Shown here: positions 34,444 to 43,578 of the stretch, in pieces
Position numbering within the stretch: the stretch's first letter is position 1
How the letters are laid out: the number at the start of each line of letters is the position of its first letter
Assembly (NCBI RefSeq): GCF_029690065.1
Contig: NZ_CP121463.1
Coordinates: 1,674,001-1,738,000 of the forward strand
Source of the DNA: Arthrobacter sp. Y-9
GTDB lineage: Bacteria > Actinomycetota > Actinomycetes > Actinomycetales > Micrococcaceae
DNA: 64,000 nt
Direction of reading: 5' to 3'
Position numbers and translations under genes: made by a program
The notes under the pieces: generated by a model
Seen by the model: only the letters and a program-made list of their open reading frames with translations
Told to the model about the DNA's origin: nothing
Database searches by the model: none

Positions 34444-35664
34444 GTGACCTTTGCCATGCAGAATTCTTCGCACACCGGCCTCCGGCTGTTCACCTCCGAG
34501 TCCGTCACTGAGGGACACCCGGACAAGATCTGTGACCAGATCAGCGACTCCATTCTGGACGCGCTGCTGGCTGCGGACCCCGAGTCGCGGGTCGCCGTGG
34601 AGACCATGGCCACCACGGGCCTCGTCCACGTGGCGGGCGAGGTCACCACGGACGCCTATGTCGAGATTCCGCAGATCGTCCGCGAGACCATCCTGGGCAT
34701 CGGGTACGACTCCTCGGCCAATGGCTTCGACGGCGCCCGCTGTGGCGTGTCCGTCTCGATCGGCCAGCAGTCCAATGACATCGCGGATGGCGTCTTCAAC
34801 TCCATCGAAGCCCGTGAAGGCCGCACCCAGGACGACTACGATCTCCAGGGCGCCGGTGACCAGGGCATCATGTTCGGCTACGCGAGTGACGAGACGTCCA
34901 GCTACATGCCGACCCCCATCTGGCTCGCGCACCGCCTGTCCGAACGGCTCACCGAAGTCCGCAAGAACGGCGAGCTCGCCTACCTCCGTCCCGACGGCAA
35001 GACCCAGGTCACCGTGGGGTATGACGGGGACAAGCCCGTCTCGGTCGAGACCATCGTCATCTCCAGCCAGCACGCCGAGGACGCCGGCCTGGAGCAGCTG
35101 CGCAGCGATCTCCAGACTCACGTCATCACCCCCGTGCTCGCCACGGCGGAACTGGACACCTCTTCGGTCCGCAGCATCCTGAACCCGGCCGGCAAGTTCA
35201 TCATCGGCGGTCCCGTGGGCGACGCCGGTCTGACCGGCCGCAAGATCATCGTGGACACCTACGGTGGTTTCGCCCGCCACGGTGGCGGAGCGTTCTCGGG
35301 CAAGGACCCGTCCAAGGTGGACCGCTCGGCGGCCTACGCCATGCGCTGGGTGGCCAAGAACGTGGTGGCCGCGGGGCTCGCGCGCCGCGCCGAGATCCAG
35401 ATCGGCTACGCGATCGGCCAGGCCCGTCCGGTCGGCATCTACGTGGAGACCTTCGGCACCGAGACCGTGGATCCCGCGCGCATCAGTGACGCGATCAACG
35501 AGGTCTTCGATCTCCGCCCGCGCGCCATCATCGATGCCCTGGATCTGAAGCGCCCCATCTACGCCAAGACGGCCGCTCACGGTCACTTCGGCCGCGAAGA
35601 GCCCGAGTTCACCTGGGAGCGTCTCGACAAGGTCGCGGACCTCAAGGCCTTCTTCAACGCCTGA
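34444..35664 (+). CDS. metK: S-adenosylmethionine synthetase
   Basis: Makes SAM from methionine and ATP. The 406-residue protein carries [13 protein letters not shown] near the N-terminus, the hexapeptide signature GAGDQG (about residue 137) and the P-loop-like [20 protein letters not shown] use the GTG at 34444; an ATG four codons later is the alternative and also lacks a ribosome binding site. The enzyme length is usual for actinobacteria. Confidence 0.95.
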   Translation: MTFAMQNSSHTGLRLFTSESVTEGHPDKICDQISDSILDALLAADPESRVAVETMATTGLVHVAGEVTTDAYVEIPQIVRETILGIGYDSSANGFDGARCGVSVSIGQQSNDIADGVFNSIEAREGRTQDDYDLQGAGDQGIMFGYASDETSSYMPTPIWLAHRLSERLTEVRKNGELAYLRPDGKTQVTVGYDGDKPVSVETIVISSQHAEDAGLEQLRSDLQTHVITPVLATAELDTSSVRSILNPAGKFIIGGPVGDAGLTGRKIIVDTYGGFARHGGGAFSGKDPSKVDRSAAYAMRWVAKNVVAAGLARRAEIQIGYAIGQARPVGIYVETFGTETVDPARISDAINEVFDLRPRAIIDALDLKRPIYAKTAAHGHFGREEPEFTWERLDKVADLKAFFNA

Positions 35665-35679
35665 TCCCGGTGGTGACAC

Positions 35680-37761
35680 GTGCAGGACGGACTCTTTCCG
35701 GTCTCTGACTCCGTGGGACCGTCGGCCTCCGGGCCGGGCGCAGGAGGCGGCAAGGGCTGGCTCATGCCCGAACCGCCGGAGAAGCTGGCCTCCACGAATC
35801 CTGTGGCACGAGTGGTCATCGAATCCCCGCTGCCTCATCTGGACCGGCCGTTCGACTATCTGGTGCCGGATGCTCTGGACGGCGACGCCGTCGCCGGGGC
35901 CCGGGTCAGGGTCCGGTTCGCGGGCCGGGAGCTGCACGGGTACATCGTCGAACGCCGGGAGGACAGCGACTCCGGCACGCGCCTGAGCGTGCTGGACAAG
36001 GTCGTCTCCCCGGTCCCGGTGCTCACGCCTGAGGTTCTGGAGCTCTGCCGTCTGGTCGCCGCCCGGTACGCGGGCACCGTGAGCGACGTCCTCCGGCTCG
36101 CCATTCCGGGCCGGGTGGCCAGCTGCGAGAAGGACTGGACGCCGCGGGTTGGGGATGTCGAGGACGTGGCGTCCCTGGCGGAGTCGCCTGCCCGCGAGGA
36201 GGCGTGGAGCCGCCTCGGCAAAGGCGCCGCCTTCCTTCAGCACCTTCGGACGGGTGGCAGCCCGCGCGCCGTCGTGACCGTGCCTGAAGGTTACGGTCCG
36301 CACGCGTGGCCGGAGCTCTTCGCGGAGGCCGCCGTCGCCACGCTGCACTCCGGACGCAATGCCCTGCTCGTGGTCCCGGACCGCCGGGACTTGGATCGTC
36401 TGGCCGCGGCCCTGGCTGCGCATCTGCCGCGCGGCCTCGTGGCGAGGCTCTCGGCCGAGGACGGCCCGTCCGTGCGGTACCGCGAGTATCTCCGCGTCCT
36501 GGGCGGCTATGCCCGCGTGGTCATCGGCACCCGGGCGGCGTCCTACGCGCCCCTCCAGAACCTGGGGCTGGTGGCGATCTGGGACGACGGCGACGACGTT
36601 CACGCAGAACCCCGCGCTCCGTACCCGCACGCCCGCGAACTCCTCATGATCCGCAGTTCCCAGGGGGAGGGCGCGGCGTGCGTCCTCGCGGCACATGCCC
36701 GGAGCACCGAGGCCGAACGCCTCGTGGAGAACGGCTGGGCGCCGTCGGTCGAAGCGGACCGCCCCTTGTTGCGCGCCGTCACCCCTCGAGTGGTCAACAC
36801 GGCGGATTCCTATCATCAGGAACGGGACCCGTTGGCCACTGCCGCCCGGCTCCCGCATGCGGCCTGGCAGGCGGCCAAGGAGGCTTTGGCGCGTGGGCCG
36901 GTGCTCATCCAGGTGGCGCGGGGCGGGTATGCGCCCACCCTGCTCTGCGCCGAGTGCAGCACACCCTTGCGCTGTTCGAAGTGTGAAGGCCCTCTGCATG
37001 TTCCGGCCACCGGCGCCGCGCCTGAGTGCCGCTGGTGCGGCACGGTGCACCGGACCGTCACGTGCCGGGTCTGCGGGTCGCAGCGATACACGGTCGCCGG
37101 GAACGGTGTGCTCCGCACGGCCGAGCAGCTCGGCCGGGCGTTCCCCGGTGCACGGGTGGTCTCGTCGTCGGCCGGACGCGTGAAGGACGTGGCCACCGGA
37201 GCCGGGACTCTCGTCGTCGCGACGCTGGGCGCCGAGCCGGTCGCGCCCGAGGGGTACGCCGCCGCGCTCCTGCTGGACGGCGATCAGATGCTCCGGCGCG
37301 AGAACCTGCGGGCAGCGGAAGAGACGGTCCGCCGCTGGTTCAACGCGGCGGCGCTGGTCCGCCCGGCCCGGGACGGGGGAGTCGTCATGATCACGGCCGA
37401 GCACGACGTCGCCGTGGGTGCTCTGGTCCGCTGGGATCCTGCCTCCTTCGCCGCACGAGAGCTCGCCGAGCGCCGGGAGCTCCACCTGCCGCCCGCGGTC
37501 CGCGTCGCCGCGCTCACCGGGCCCAAGGATGCGGTCGAGAACCTGCAGCAGGCGCTGGCGCCGTTGCAGGAGGGCGACCATGAAGTGAGGACAGTGGGTC
37601 CTGTCCCATTCGACGACGGCGACTACCGCACGCTCTGCTTCATTCCCTTCGCCGTGGCTTCGGAGGCCGCGCGGCTCCTGCGGGCCGCCAAAGCCGCGGC
37701 CTCGGCGAAGCGCACTCACGCGGCGGCTCAGGTGCGCTTCGACGGCCTGGATCTGCTGTAG
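35680..37761 (+). CDS. priA: PriA-like primosomal protein N' lacking helicase motifs
   Basis: A 693-residue protein aligned by domain order with the replication restart protein PriA: an N-terminal 3'-DNA-binding domain (about 25-130) with LDRPFDYLVPDAL, a RecA-like region, and a zinc-binding module with four intact CxxC pairs (CAEC, CSKC, CRWC, CRVC; about 424-465). The Walker A site of active PriA is absent (the region reads VPEGYGPHAW near residue 200), and the DEEH box reads DDGDD. This helicase-dead form is known in actinobacteria, where it is annotated as probable replication restart protein. Start: GTG 35680; ATG 35764 is possible. Confidence 0.9.
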   Translation: MQDGLFPVSDSVGPSASGPGAGGGKGWLMPEPPEKLASTNPVARVVIESPLPHLDRPFDYLVPDALDGDAVAGARVRVRFAGRELHGYIVERREDSDSGTRLSVLDKVVSPVPVLTPEVLELCRLVAARYAGTVSDVLRLAIPGRVASCEKDWTPRVGDVEDVASLAESPAREEAWSRLGKGAAFLQHLRTGGSPRAVVTVPEGYGPHAWPELFAEAAVATLHSGRNALLVVPDRRDLDRLAAALAAHLPRGLVARLSAEDGPSVRYREYLRVLGGYARVVIGTRAASYAPLQNLGLVAIWDDGDDVHAEPRAPYPHARELLMIRSSQGEGAACVLAAHARSTEAERLVENGWAPSVEADRPLLRAVTPRVVNTADSYHQERDPLATAARLPHAAWQAAKEALARGPVLIQVARGGYAPTLLCAECSTPLRCSKCEGPLHVPATGAAPECRWCGTVHRTVTCRVCGSQRYTVAGNGVLRTAEQLGRAFPGARVVSSSAGRVKDVATGAGTLVVATLGAEPVAPEGYAAALLLDGDQMLRRENLRAAEETVRRWFNAAALVRPARDGGVVMITAEHDVAVGALVRWDPASFAARELAERRELHLPPAVRVAALTGPKDAVENLQQALAPLQEGDHEVRTVGPVPFDDGDYRTLCFIPFAVASEAARLLRAAKAAASAKRTHAAAQVRFDGLDLL

Positions 37762-37790
37762 TCCCTCAGGATCTCAGCGCCGTGCGGATC

Positions 37791-38876
37791 TCAGCGGTTG
37801 CGTGAACCCCGGAGCTTCATGACTTCCTCCGCCGCGGACAGGAGCTCCTGCGCCGAACGGTCCCAGGAGAACCGGGCCGCCTGCTCCAGTGAGGCGCGGC
37901 TGGCGGCCTGCCAGGCGCCGTCGTCCTCCAGGGAGCGGACCGTCGCAGCGAAGGCGGCAGGGTCCTCGGCCGCCACATAGTGCGCGGCGTCCCCACCGAC
38001 TTCACGGAAGATCGGGGTGTCTGCCACCACGACGGGCGTGCCCAGCGACATCGCCTCGACCAGCGGAAGGCCGTAGCCCTCCGCCTTGGACAGCGTCACC
38101 AGCGCCGTGCAGCGGCGCAGCAGGTCCTCGTACTCCTCGTCCGTGACGCCGTTGTGGAACACCACCCGTGCGCCCTCGGGGATGAGGGCCTCGAGCTGAG
38201 CGCGGCGTTCGGGCTGCACGCGGCTCATGAGTCGGAGCGTGTAGTCCGGCAGGGACGCCATGCCGCGGATGAGCGTCTCGACGTTCTTGTACTCCATGAA
38301 GGAGCCCATGTAGACGAGCTCTTTCACGGGTGCCACGCCCTCCGGCCGGGGGACGGCCCCCGGCTGCGGGGCGTTCCCCACGATCCGGATGGGGCGCTTG
38401 GTCAGCCGGAACTTCTCCATGAGGGACTCGGTGGTCCGGCTGATGGTCGCGACGACGTCGGCCCGGTTGAGCAGGACCCGCTGCGGCCAGTACGCCTTGT
38501 GGTACAGCCGCCACAGGAAGCGGACGGGCGCCGGAAGGAAGCCCGGAGGAGCGGGGTGTTCGTAGTAGATCAGGTCGTGGAGGGTGAGGATGAGCCCGTA
38601 CTTCCGGCCCCAGGAGCCCATGGTCTGCATGGGGCACACGACCACGTCCGCGCCGAGCTTGTTGACCTCGCGCGCCACGAAGAGCTCCAGCGGCGAGAGC
38701 GGGCTGCCGATCTTCACGTACGGGACATCCGGGAGCAGCTTGAGCTGCCGCTCGTCGCTGATCAGCATGGTCACATCCGCCACCTTGGAGCAGGCTTCGA
38801 TGAGGCTGGCGCCGTAGCGGCTGATGCCGTCGTGGTGGTCGGTGCGGGTGAACCGGGCGTCGATCACCAGTTTCAT
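37791..38876 (-). CDS. GT4-family glycosyltransferase
   Basis: A 361-residue GT-B fold enzyme. The C-terminal nucleotide-sugar site is clear: VYMGSFMEYKNVETLIRGM, then the EX7E motif in SKAEGYGLPLVEAMSLGTPVV (about residues 265-285). The N-terminal domain begins with MKLVIDARFTRTDHHDGISRY. No signal peptide or membrane segment. The donor and acceptor are unknown. Its ATG overlaps the stop of the hydrolase gene by four bases, so it is the last gene of a four-gene minus-strand operon, converging on priA. Confidence 0.88.
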   Translation of the reverse strand: MKLVIDARFTRTDHHDGISRYGASLIEACSKVADVTMLISDERQLKLLPDVPYVKIGSPLSPLELFVAREVNKLGADVVVCPMQTMGSWGRKYGLILTLHDLIYYEHPAPPGFLPAPVRFLWRLYHKAYWPQRVLLNRADVVATISRTTESLMEKFRLTKRPIRIVGNAPQPGAVPRPEGVAPVKELVYMGSFMEYKNVETLIRGMASLPDYTLRLMSRVQPERRAQLEALIPEGARVVFHNGVTDEEYEDLLRRCTALVTLSKAEGYGLPLVEAMSLGTPVVVADTPIFREVGGDAAHYVAAEDPAAFAATVRSLEDDGAWQAASRASLEQAARFSWDRSAQELLSAAEEVMKLRGSRNR

Positions 38877-39805
38877 GCGGGGTGCTCCTGAAGGAAGAGT
38901 TCGATCGAGTGGGCGGCGGCCTGCGGCGTCTCGTAGTGGATCAGATGCCCGACGCCGTCGATCACCACGAGCCGCGAGTCCGGCAGGACGTCGTGCAGCT
39001 TCTCCTGGGCGGGCAGCGGGGCCACCTCATCGGTGGAGCCCGCGATCAGAAGGGTGGGAAGGGTGATCCGGTCCGCCACCTCGGTGACCGTGCCGGACAC
39101 GGAGGCGCGGAAAGACTCGAGCAGGCTTTGCCGGCCGGCGAAGTCACTGAAGTACGCGTCGTGCTGGGCGTGGATGAACCGGCGGAGGTCCTTCCGCTTG
39201 GTCCGGGCCATCGTGACGCTCATGACGCGGACGATCGCGGGATTGGCCAGGAGGGCCCGTCCGGCCTTCTCGGGCAAGGCGGCGGCGGCGCGGTAGTACG
39301 CGATCGCGAGCTTGGTCAGCAGTGCCTTCGGCCCTTCCAGAGCCGGCGCGGCGATGGGGTTGATCAGGATCAACGGCGTGACCTTGCCCGGATACTGCGT
39401 GACGAAGCGGCTGCACACGAGAGAGCCGAAGGAATGGCCGAGCAGCACGGTGTCGGGGCCGAGATCCAGAGCGTCCACGAACTCCGCCACGAACCGCGCG
39501 TAGCTCTCCAGCGAATGCCCACGGTCCCGGAAGGCCTCCGAGGCGCCGAACCCGGGCAGGTCCGGGGTGATGAAACGGTGGCCCGGCATCATGTCCACCA
39601 GGCGCAGCAGCCCGTGGTGGTCACCGCGGAACCCGTGGATCACCAGAATGGTGCGGGTCGTTCCGGGGTCCGGATCCACGGCGGAATGCTCCCAGTAGCG
39701 GGCGGGGCCTCCGGGCAGCTCCACGACGGCGGACCGCTCCCGGTCCGCGAGGGCGGGGGAGATGAAGCCGGTGGTGTCGGGCAGGGTCTGGTTCTGGAGG
39801 CTCAT
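38873..39805 (-). CDS. Alpha/beta hydrolase
   Basis: A 310-residue protein with the complete catalytic set: oxyanion motif HGFRGDHHG, nucleophile GHSFGSL (about residue 132), acid in AGSTDEVAP and His in GVGHLIHYE near the C-terminus. The core matches esterases and epoxide-hydrolase-like enzymes; the substrate is unknown. The ATG at 39805 overlaps the stop of the aldo/keto reductase (TGATG), so translation is coupled. An upstream in-frame extension to 40069 would lie within the reductase gene and is rejected. Confidence 0.87.
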   Translation of the reverse strand: MSLQNQTLPDTTGFISPALADRERSAVVELPGGPARYWEHSAVDPDPGTTRTILVIHGFRGDHHGLLRLVDMMPGHRFITPDLPGFGASEAFRDRGHSLESYARFVAEFVDALDLGPDTVLLGHSFGSLVCSRFVTQYPGKVTPLILINPIAAPALEGPKALLTKLAIAYYRAAAALPEKAGRALLANPAIVRVMSVTMARTKRKDLRRFIHAQHDAYFSDFAGRQSLLESFRASVSGTVTEVADRITLPTLLIAGSTDEVAPLPAQEKLHDVLPDSRLVVIDGVGHLIHYETPQAAAHSIELFLQEHPA

Positions 39806-40641
39806 CACTTCACCTGATCCGGGTGGGAGCCGCTGCGGAAGTCCCGGTCGAGGCCGGCGATCCGGTCCAGGTCGTCCTGGTCCAGGCTGAACCCGAAGAG
39901 GTCCGCGTTCTGGCGGATGCGCTCGGCGGAGCTGGCCTTGGGGAAGACGACGGTCCCTTCCTGGATCTGCCAGCGCAGGGCGATCTGAGCGACGCTCCTC
40001 CCATGCTTGGCGGCCAGGTCCGCGAGCACAGGATCGTCCAGGAGCGCGCCGCGCGCCAGGGGACTCCATGCCTCGGTCGTGATGCCGTGCTGGGCGTGGA
40101 AGGCCCGGAGTTCGCGCTGCTGGAGCCAGGGGTGCAGCTCCACCTGATTCACGGCGGGCACGACTTCGCGTTCCTCGAGAACCCGCTCAAGGTGTTCCAC
40201 CTGGAAGTTGGAGACGCCGATCGCTCGGACCCGGCCTTCTCGGTACAGGGTCTCCAGAGCACGGTACGTCTCCAGGTACAGACCCCGGCCGGCCACGGGC
40301 CAGTGGATCAGGAAGAGGTCCAGGACGTCGAGGCCGAGGGCCACCATCGAGTCGTCGAAGGAGCGCAGCGTGGCATCGTAGCCCTGCTGGTCGTTCCAGA
40401 CTTTGCTCGTGATGAAGAAGTCCTCACGACTCAGACTGCCGTCCTCCAGCTGAGCGCCCAGTGCCTTGCCCAGGGCCAGCTCATTCCCGTACATCGCCGC
40501 AGTGTCGAAATGACGGTATCCGGCGTCGACGGCGGCAGGAACCAGGTCTGCGACATCCTCCCCGGGGACCTTGTAGAGCCCGAATCCCAGCTGGGGGATC
40601 AGGACGCCGTTGTTCAGGGCGACGGAGGGGATGTGACTCAT
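39805..40641 (-). CDS. Aldo/keto reductase (AKR5-like)
   Basis: A 278-residue NADPH-dependent oxidoreductase with the intact tetrad: Asp in HFDTAAMYGNE, Tyr in the same motif, Lys in TSKVWN, and His in LIHWP. The family signatures GFGLYKVPGED and IGVSNFQVEHLERVL are present, and the C-terminal coenzyme site is VFPKASSAERIRQN. It most resembles 2,5-diketo-D-gluconate reductases, but these act on many carbonyl substrates. It lies 48 bases after the SorC-type regulator, which may control it. Confidence 0.9.
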   Translation of the reverse strand: MSHIPSVALNNGVLIPQLGFGLYKVPGEDVADLVPAAVDAGYRHFDTAAMYGNELALGKALGAQLEDGSLSREDFFITSKVWNDQQGYDATLRSFDDSMVALGLDVLDLFLIHWPVAGRGLYLETYRALETLYREGRVRAIGVSNFQVEHLERVLEEREVVPAVNQVELHPWLQQRELRAFHAQHGITTEAWSPLARGALLDDPVLADLAAKHGRSVAQIALRWQIQEGTVVFPKASSAERIRQNADLFGFSLDQDDLDRIAGLDRDFRSGSHPDQVK

Positions 40642-40689
40642 GCTCCTGACTCTACCGAAGGTGTCTCCACGAATCCGGGGGACTCGCGC

Positions 40690-41634
40690 TCAGCTGCCCA
40701 CCAGGAGCCGGGCCGTCTTTTCGTCGAGGATGAGTTCGGTGACGAGTCCGGCGGCGAGCGCCCCCTTGAGGCCGTTGATCTTGCCCGGTCCGGAGACGAC
40801 GCACACGCGGCGGGGCGCGCGGCGCAACTGCTCATGGCTGGGCCCGGTCGACCGGGCGTTGAGCGGGATGCCGTCGGTGGACCCGTCGGCCCGGAAGAAC
40901 ACGGTGGCCACATCGCCCACCACCTGGTGTTCGGCGAGGGATTCGAGGTCCCGGCGCTCCAGGTAGCCGCCGGCGTACACGTGGCTGGGATACCCGGCGT
41001 CGATCCCGCCCACGCCGAACAGCGCCATCGTCATGCGGGACTGGAGGTCGAGCATGCGGGCCACGCTGCGTTCCTTCCACATCGCCTCCCGAGTCTCGAC
41101 GTGGTCGAAGAACGCCGGCACCGGGAACTGCTCCACCTTGGCGCCGTAGGCCCGACCGAATCGGCGGAGGATCTCGCTCGAGTAGGAGATGCCGGTCGAG
41201 TGGGTGTTGCCGGCGCCGTTGAGCTGCACGATGACGCTGTTGTGGGTGGGGCGGCTGGTGAGGTGACGGCTCACGGCGCTCATGGTGGCGCCCCACGCGA
41301 CGCCGATGATCGAGTTGGAGTCGACGTGCGGGGTGATGGTCCGCGCGGCGTAGAGGGCCACGCGATCGAGCGCCTCGGCCTCGCCCACGCTCGAAGGGAT
41401 GGGCACGACGTGCGCGTCCACCCCGAAGTGTTTTTTGATCAATTGTTCAAGCTCGGGCGCCATGTCCAGGCTGGAGCGCACCTGGATCTGCACGAGGCCG
41501 GTGTCGCGGGCGGCCGCCAGGAGACGTGAGACCGTGGATCGGGAGGTGCGCAGCTCCCGCGCGATCGCGTCCATGGTCAGATCCTGCAGGTAGTAGAGCT
41601 GCGCGGCCTTCAGCACGTCGCCGTCCTTGCGCAT
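40690..41634 (-). CDS. SorC/DeoR-type sugar-binding transcriptional regulator
   Basis: A 314-residue regulator. The N-terminal helix-turn-helix reads MDAIARELRTSRSTVSRLL (about residues 20-38), and the rest is a SorC-type phosphosugar-sensing domain with GVAWGATMSAVSRHL, LFGVGGIDAGYPS and a C-terminal GLVTELILDEKTARLL. I start at the ATG 41634, behind AAGGGGGTG; an ATG nine codons upstream is possible. It is divergent from glpD, so it could control the glycerol genes, its own operon, or both. Confidence 0.88.
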   Translation of the reverse strand: MRKDGDVLKAAQLYYLQDLTMDAIARELRTSRSTVSRLLAAARDTGLVQIQVRSSLDMAPELEQLIKKHFGVDAHVVPIPSSVGEAEALDRVALYAARTITPHVDSNSIIGVAWGATMSAVSRHLTSRPTHNSVIVQLNGAGNTHSTGISYSSEILRRFGRAYGAKVEQFPVPAFFDHVETREAMWKERSVARMLDLQSRMTMALFGVGGIDAGYPSHVYAGGYLERRDLESLAEHQVVGDVATVFFRADGSTDGIPLNARSTGPSHEQLRRAPRRVCVVSGPGKINGLKGALAAGLVTELILDEKTARLLVGS

Positions 41635-41646
41635 GGCACCCCCTTC

Positions 41647-41722
41647 TGCACGTTTGTGCATTTTGCTTGACGGTAATTTTCAGTCCTTCCAAGAATAGTG
41701 GGGACGACGCCGTCATGGCGTC
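41647..41722. promoter_or_regulatory. Divergent control region of the SorC regulator and glpD
   Basis: TGCAC-GTTT-GTGCA (41647-41660) is a palindrome and a candidate operator next to the regulator gene. A glpD promoter is suggested by TTGACG (41667-41672) and AAGAAT (41691-41696), 18 bases apart. GACGCC-GTCAT-GGCGTC (41706-41722) is an inverted repeat just after the expected transcript start. Assignment of either repeat to the neighbouring regulator is inference. Confidence 0.5.
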
Positions 41723-41754
41723 TGGAACGACGTGAAACCCAGTCCGGAGAAGCA

Positions 41755-43512
41755 ATGTCCACGCAGCAGAACGCATCCGCCAACACCCCCCAGACCCGCC
41801 AGGCCGTCGAGGCCATCGCCGCCAGGCCGTCAGCGAAGGTGCTGATCGTCGGCGGAGGCATCAACGGCGTGGGCACCTTCCGGGATCTCGCGCTCCAGGG
41901 CGTCGACGTGGTCCTGGTGGAGCGCGGTGACTACTGTCAGGGCGCCTCCGGCGCGTCCTCCCACATGATCCACGGCGGCATCCGCTACCTGGAGAACGGC
42001 GAGTTCCGCCTCGTCCAGGAGTCCGTGGTCGAGCGCAACCGCCTCATGAAGATCGCGCCCCACTACGTGAAGCCGCTCAAGACCACCATCCCGATTTTCA
42101 GCACCTTCTCCGGCATCCTCAGCGCCCCGATGCGCTTCCTGACCCACAAGCAGGGCAAGCCGAAGGAACGCGGCGCCTTCCTCATCAAGCTCGGCCTGAG
42201 CCTTTACGACTCCTTCTCCCGCGACGGCGGCACCGTGCCCCGTCACCAGTTCCGCAGCCGCACCAAGGCCCTCGAGGAACTGCCCCGCCTGAACCCGGGC
42301 ATCAAGTACGCGGCCAGCTACTTCGACGCCTCCGTGCACAACCCGGAGCGCCTCACTCTGGACGTCCTCAACGACGGCCTCAAGGCCGGCGGTGACAAGG
42401 CCCGTGCTGCCAACTACCTCAGCGTCGTCGGCCCGGCCGAGGCCGCCCCCGGCGTCGTGCGCCTGCGTGATGAGCTGACCGGCGAGGAGTTCGACTTCAG
42501 CGCCGACATCGTGGTCAACGTCACCGGCGCCTGGGTGGACCAGAGCAACACCGCCCTGGGCGCCCCGACCACGTTCATGGGCGGCACCAAGGGATCGCAC
42601 ATCGTGCTGGACCACCCGGAGCTGCTCGCCGCCACGAGTGGCCGCGAGATCTTCTTCGAGCACACGGACGGCCGCATCGTCCTCATCTACCCGATGGGCG
42701 ACCGTGTCCTCGTGGGCACCACGGACATCAACGCGGACATGAACGAGGACGCCGTCTGCACCGACGAGGAGATCGACTACTTCTTCGACCTCGTGGCGCA
42801 CGTCTTCCCGGACATCGCCGTGAGCCGCGACCAGATCGTCTACACCTTCTCCGGCGTCCGTCCCCTGCCTCGCCACGATGACACCGCACCGGGCTTCGTC
42901 TCCCGCGACTACCGCATCGAGAAGCGCGAGCAGGACTTCGGTGCCGTCCGTGCCACCGTGCTCAGCCTCGTGGGCGGCAAGTGGACCACCTTCCGCGCGC
43001 TCTCCGAGCACCTCGCGGATGAAGTGCTCGGTCTGATCGGCGTTCAGCGCAAGGTCTCCACCGCGAAGCTCGCCATCGGCGGCGGTGTCGGCTTCCCGGC
43101 CGACGACGCCGGGGTGCAGCAGTGGATCAAGCAGCGCCTCAACCCGGCTGCGGGGCTCGACGCGGCGCGCGTCGACGGCCTCCTCACCCGCTACGGCACC
43201 CGCGCCGACGACGTCATCGCGTACCTGGGCCAGGGGGAGGACCGCCTCCTGCACTCCACGCACGAACTGAGCGTCCGTGAACTTCACTGGATGGCGGAGC
43301 ACGAGCAGATCGGCCACCTGGTGGACGTTCTCATCCGCCGCACCTCCCTCGCTTTCCGTGGCCTGGTCACGGGAGAACTCCTCCGCGAAACGGCCGAGGT
43401 CTTGTCAGAACCGCTTGGCTGGGACAAGGATCGAATCGTGGCGGAAATCAACCATGCAACCACTGTCCTGGAGCGTATGCACCTGGTTCAGCTGGACAGC
43501 CTGGTTGCCTAG
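41755..43512 (+). CDS. glpD: Glycerol-3-phosphate dehydrogenase (FAD-dependent)
   Basis: Oxidises glycerol-3-phosphate to dihydroxyacetone phosphate at the membrane, passing electrons to quinone. The 585-residue protein has an N-terminal FAD site VLIVGGGINGVGTFRDLALQ (about residues 28-47) and GASSHMIHGGIRYLENGEFR. It also has the second family region VLVGTTDIN and a C-terminal domain from about 400 with LVGGKWTTFRALSEH. ATG 41755 follows CGGAGAAG. First gene of the glpD-glpF-glpK cluster. Confidence 0.95.
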   Translation: MSTQQNASANTPQTRQAVEAIAARPSAKVLIVGGGINGVGTFRDLALQGVDVVLVERGDYCQGASGASSHMIHGGIRYLENGEFRLVQESVVERNRLMKIAPHYVKPLKTTIPIFSTFSGILSAPMRFLTHKQGKPKERGAFLIKLGLSLYDSFSRDGGTVPRHQFRSRTKALEELPRLNPGIKYAASYFDASVHNPERLTLDVLNDGLKAGGDKARAANYLSVVGPAEAAPGVVRLRDELTGEEFDFSADIVVNVTGAWVDQSNTALGAPTTFMGGTKGSHIVLDHPELLAATSGREIFFEHTDGRIVLIYPMGDRVLVGTTDINADMNEDAVCTDEEIDYFFDLVAHVFPDIAVSRDQIVYTFSGVRPLPRHDDTAPGFVSRDYRIEKREQDFGAVRATVLSLVGGKWTTFRALSEHLADEVLGLIGVQRKVSTAKLAIGGGVGFPADDAGVQQWIKQRLNPAAGLDAARVDGLLTRYGTRADDVIAYLGQGEDRLLHSTHELSVRELHWMAEHEQIGHLVDVLIRRTSLAFRGLVTGELLRETAEVLSEPLGWDKDRIVAEINHATTVLERMHLVQLDSLVA

Positions 43513-43551
43513 CCCTTCGGGGCTACTTATCCACCGGGCGCTGGCCCGGTG
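43511..43551 (+). terminator. Two hairpins between glpD and glpF
   Basis: AGCCC-TTCG-GGGCT (43511-43524) is a UUCG-capped stem that begins at the glpD stop codon. CACCGGGC-GCTG-GCCCGGTG (43532-43551) follows at once. There is no T run. They could be a partial terminator or RNA-processing and stabilising elements that set different levels of glpD and glpFK messages. Confidence 0.6.
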
Positions 43552-43578
43552 TGTTCAGCACCTCTCAAGGAGTCAATG

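Noticed and set aside
34228-37719. Open frame of 1163 codons on the minus strand
   Set aside because: Antisense to metK and priA; composition is that of a shadow frame.
37769-37795. Short direct repeat GGATCTCAGCG between priA and the glycosyltransferase gene
   Set aside because: Only two short copies in a 29-base convergent gap; too little to call a feature.
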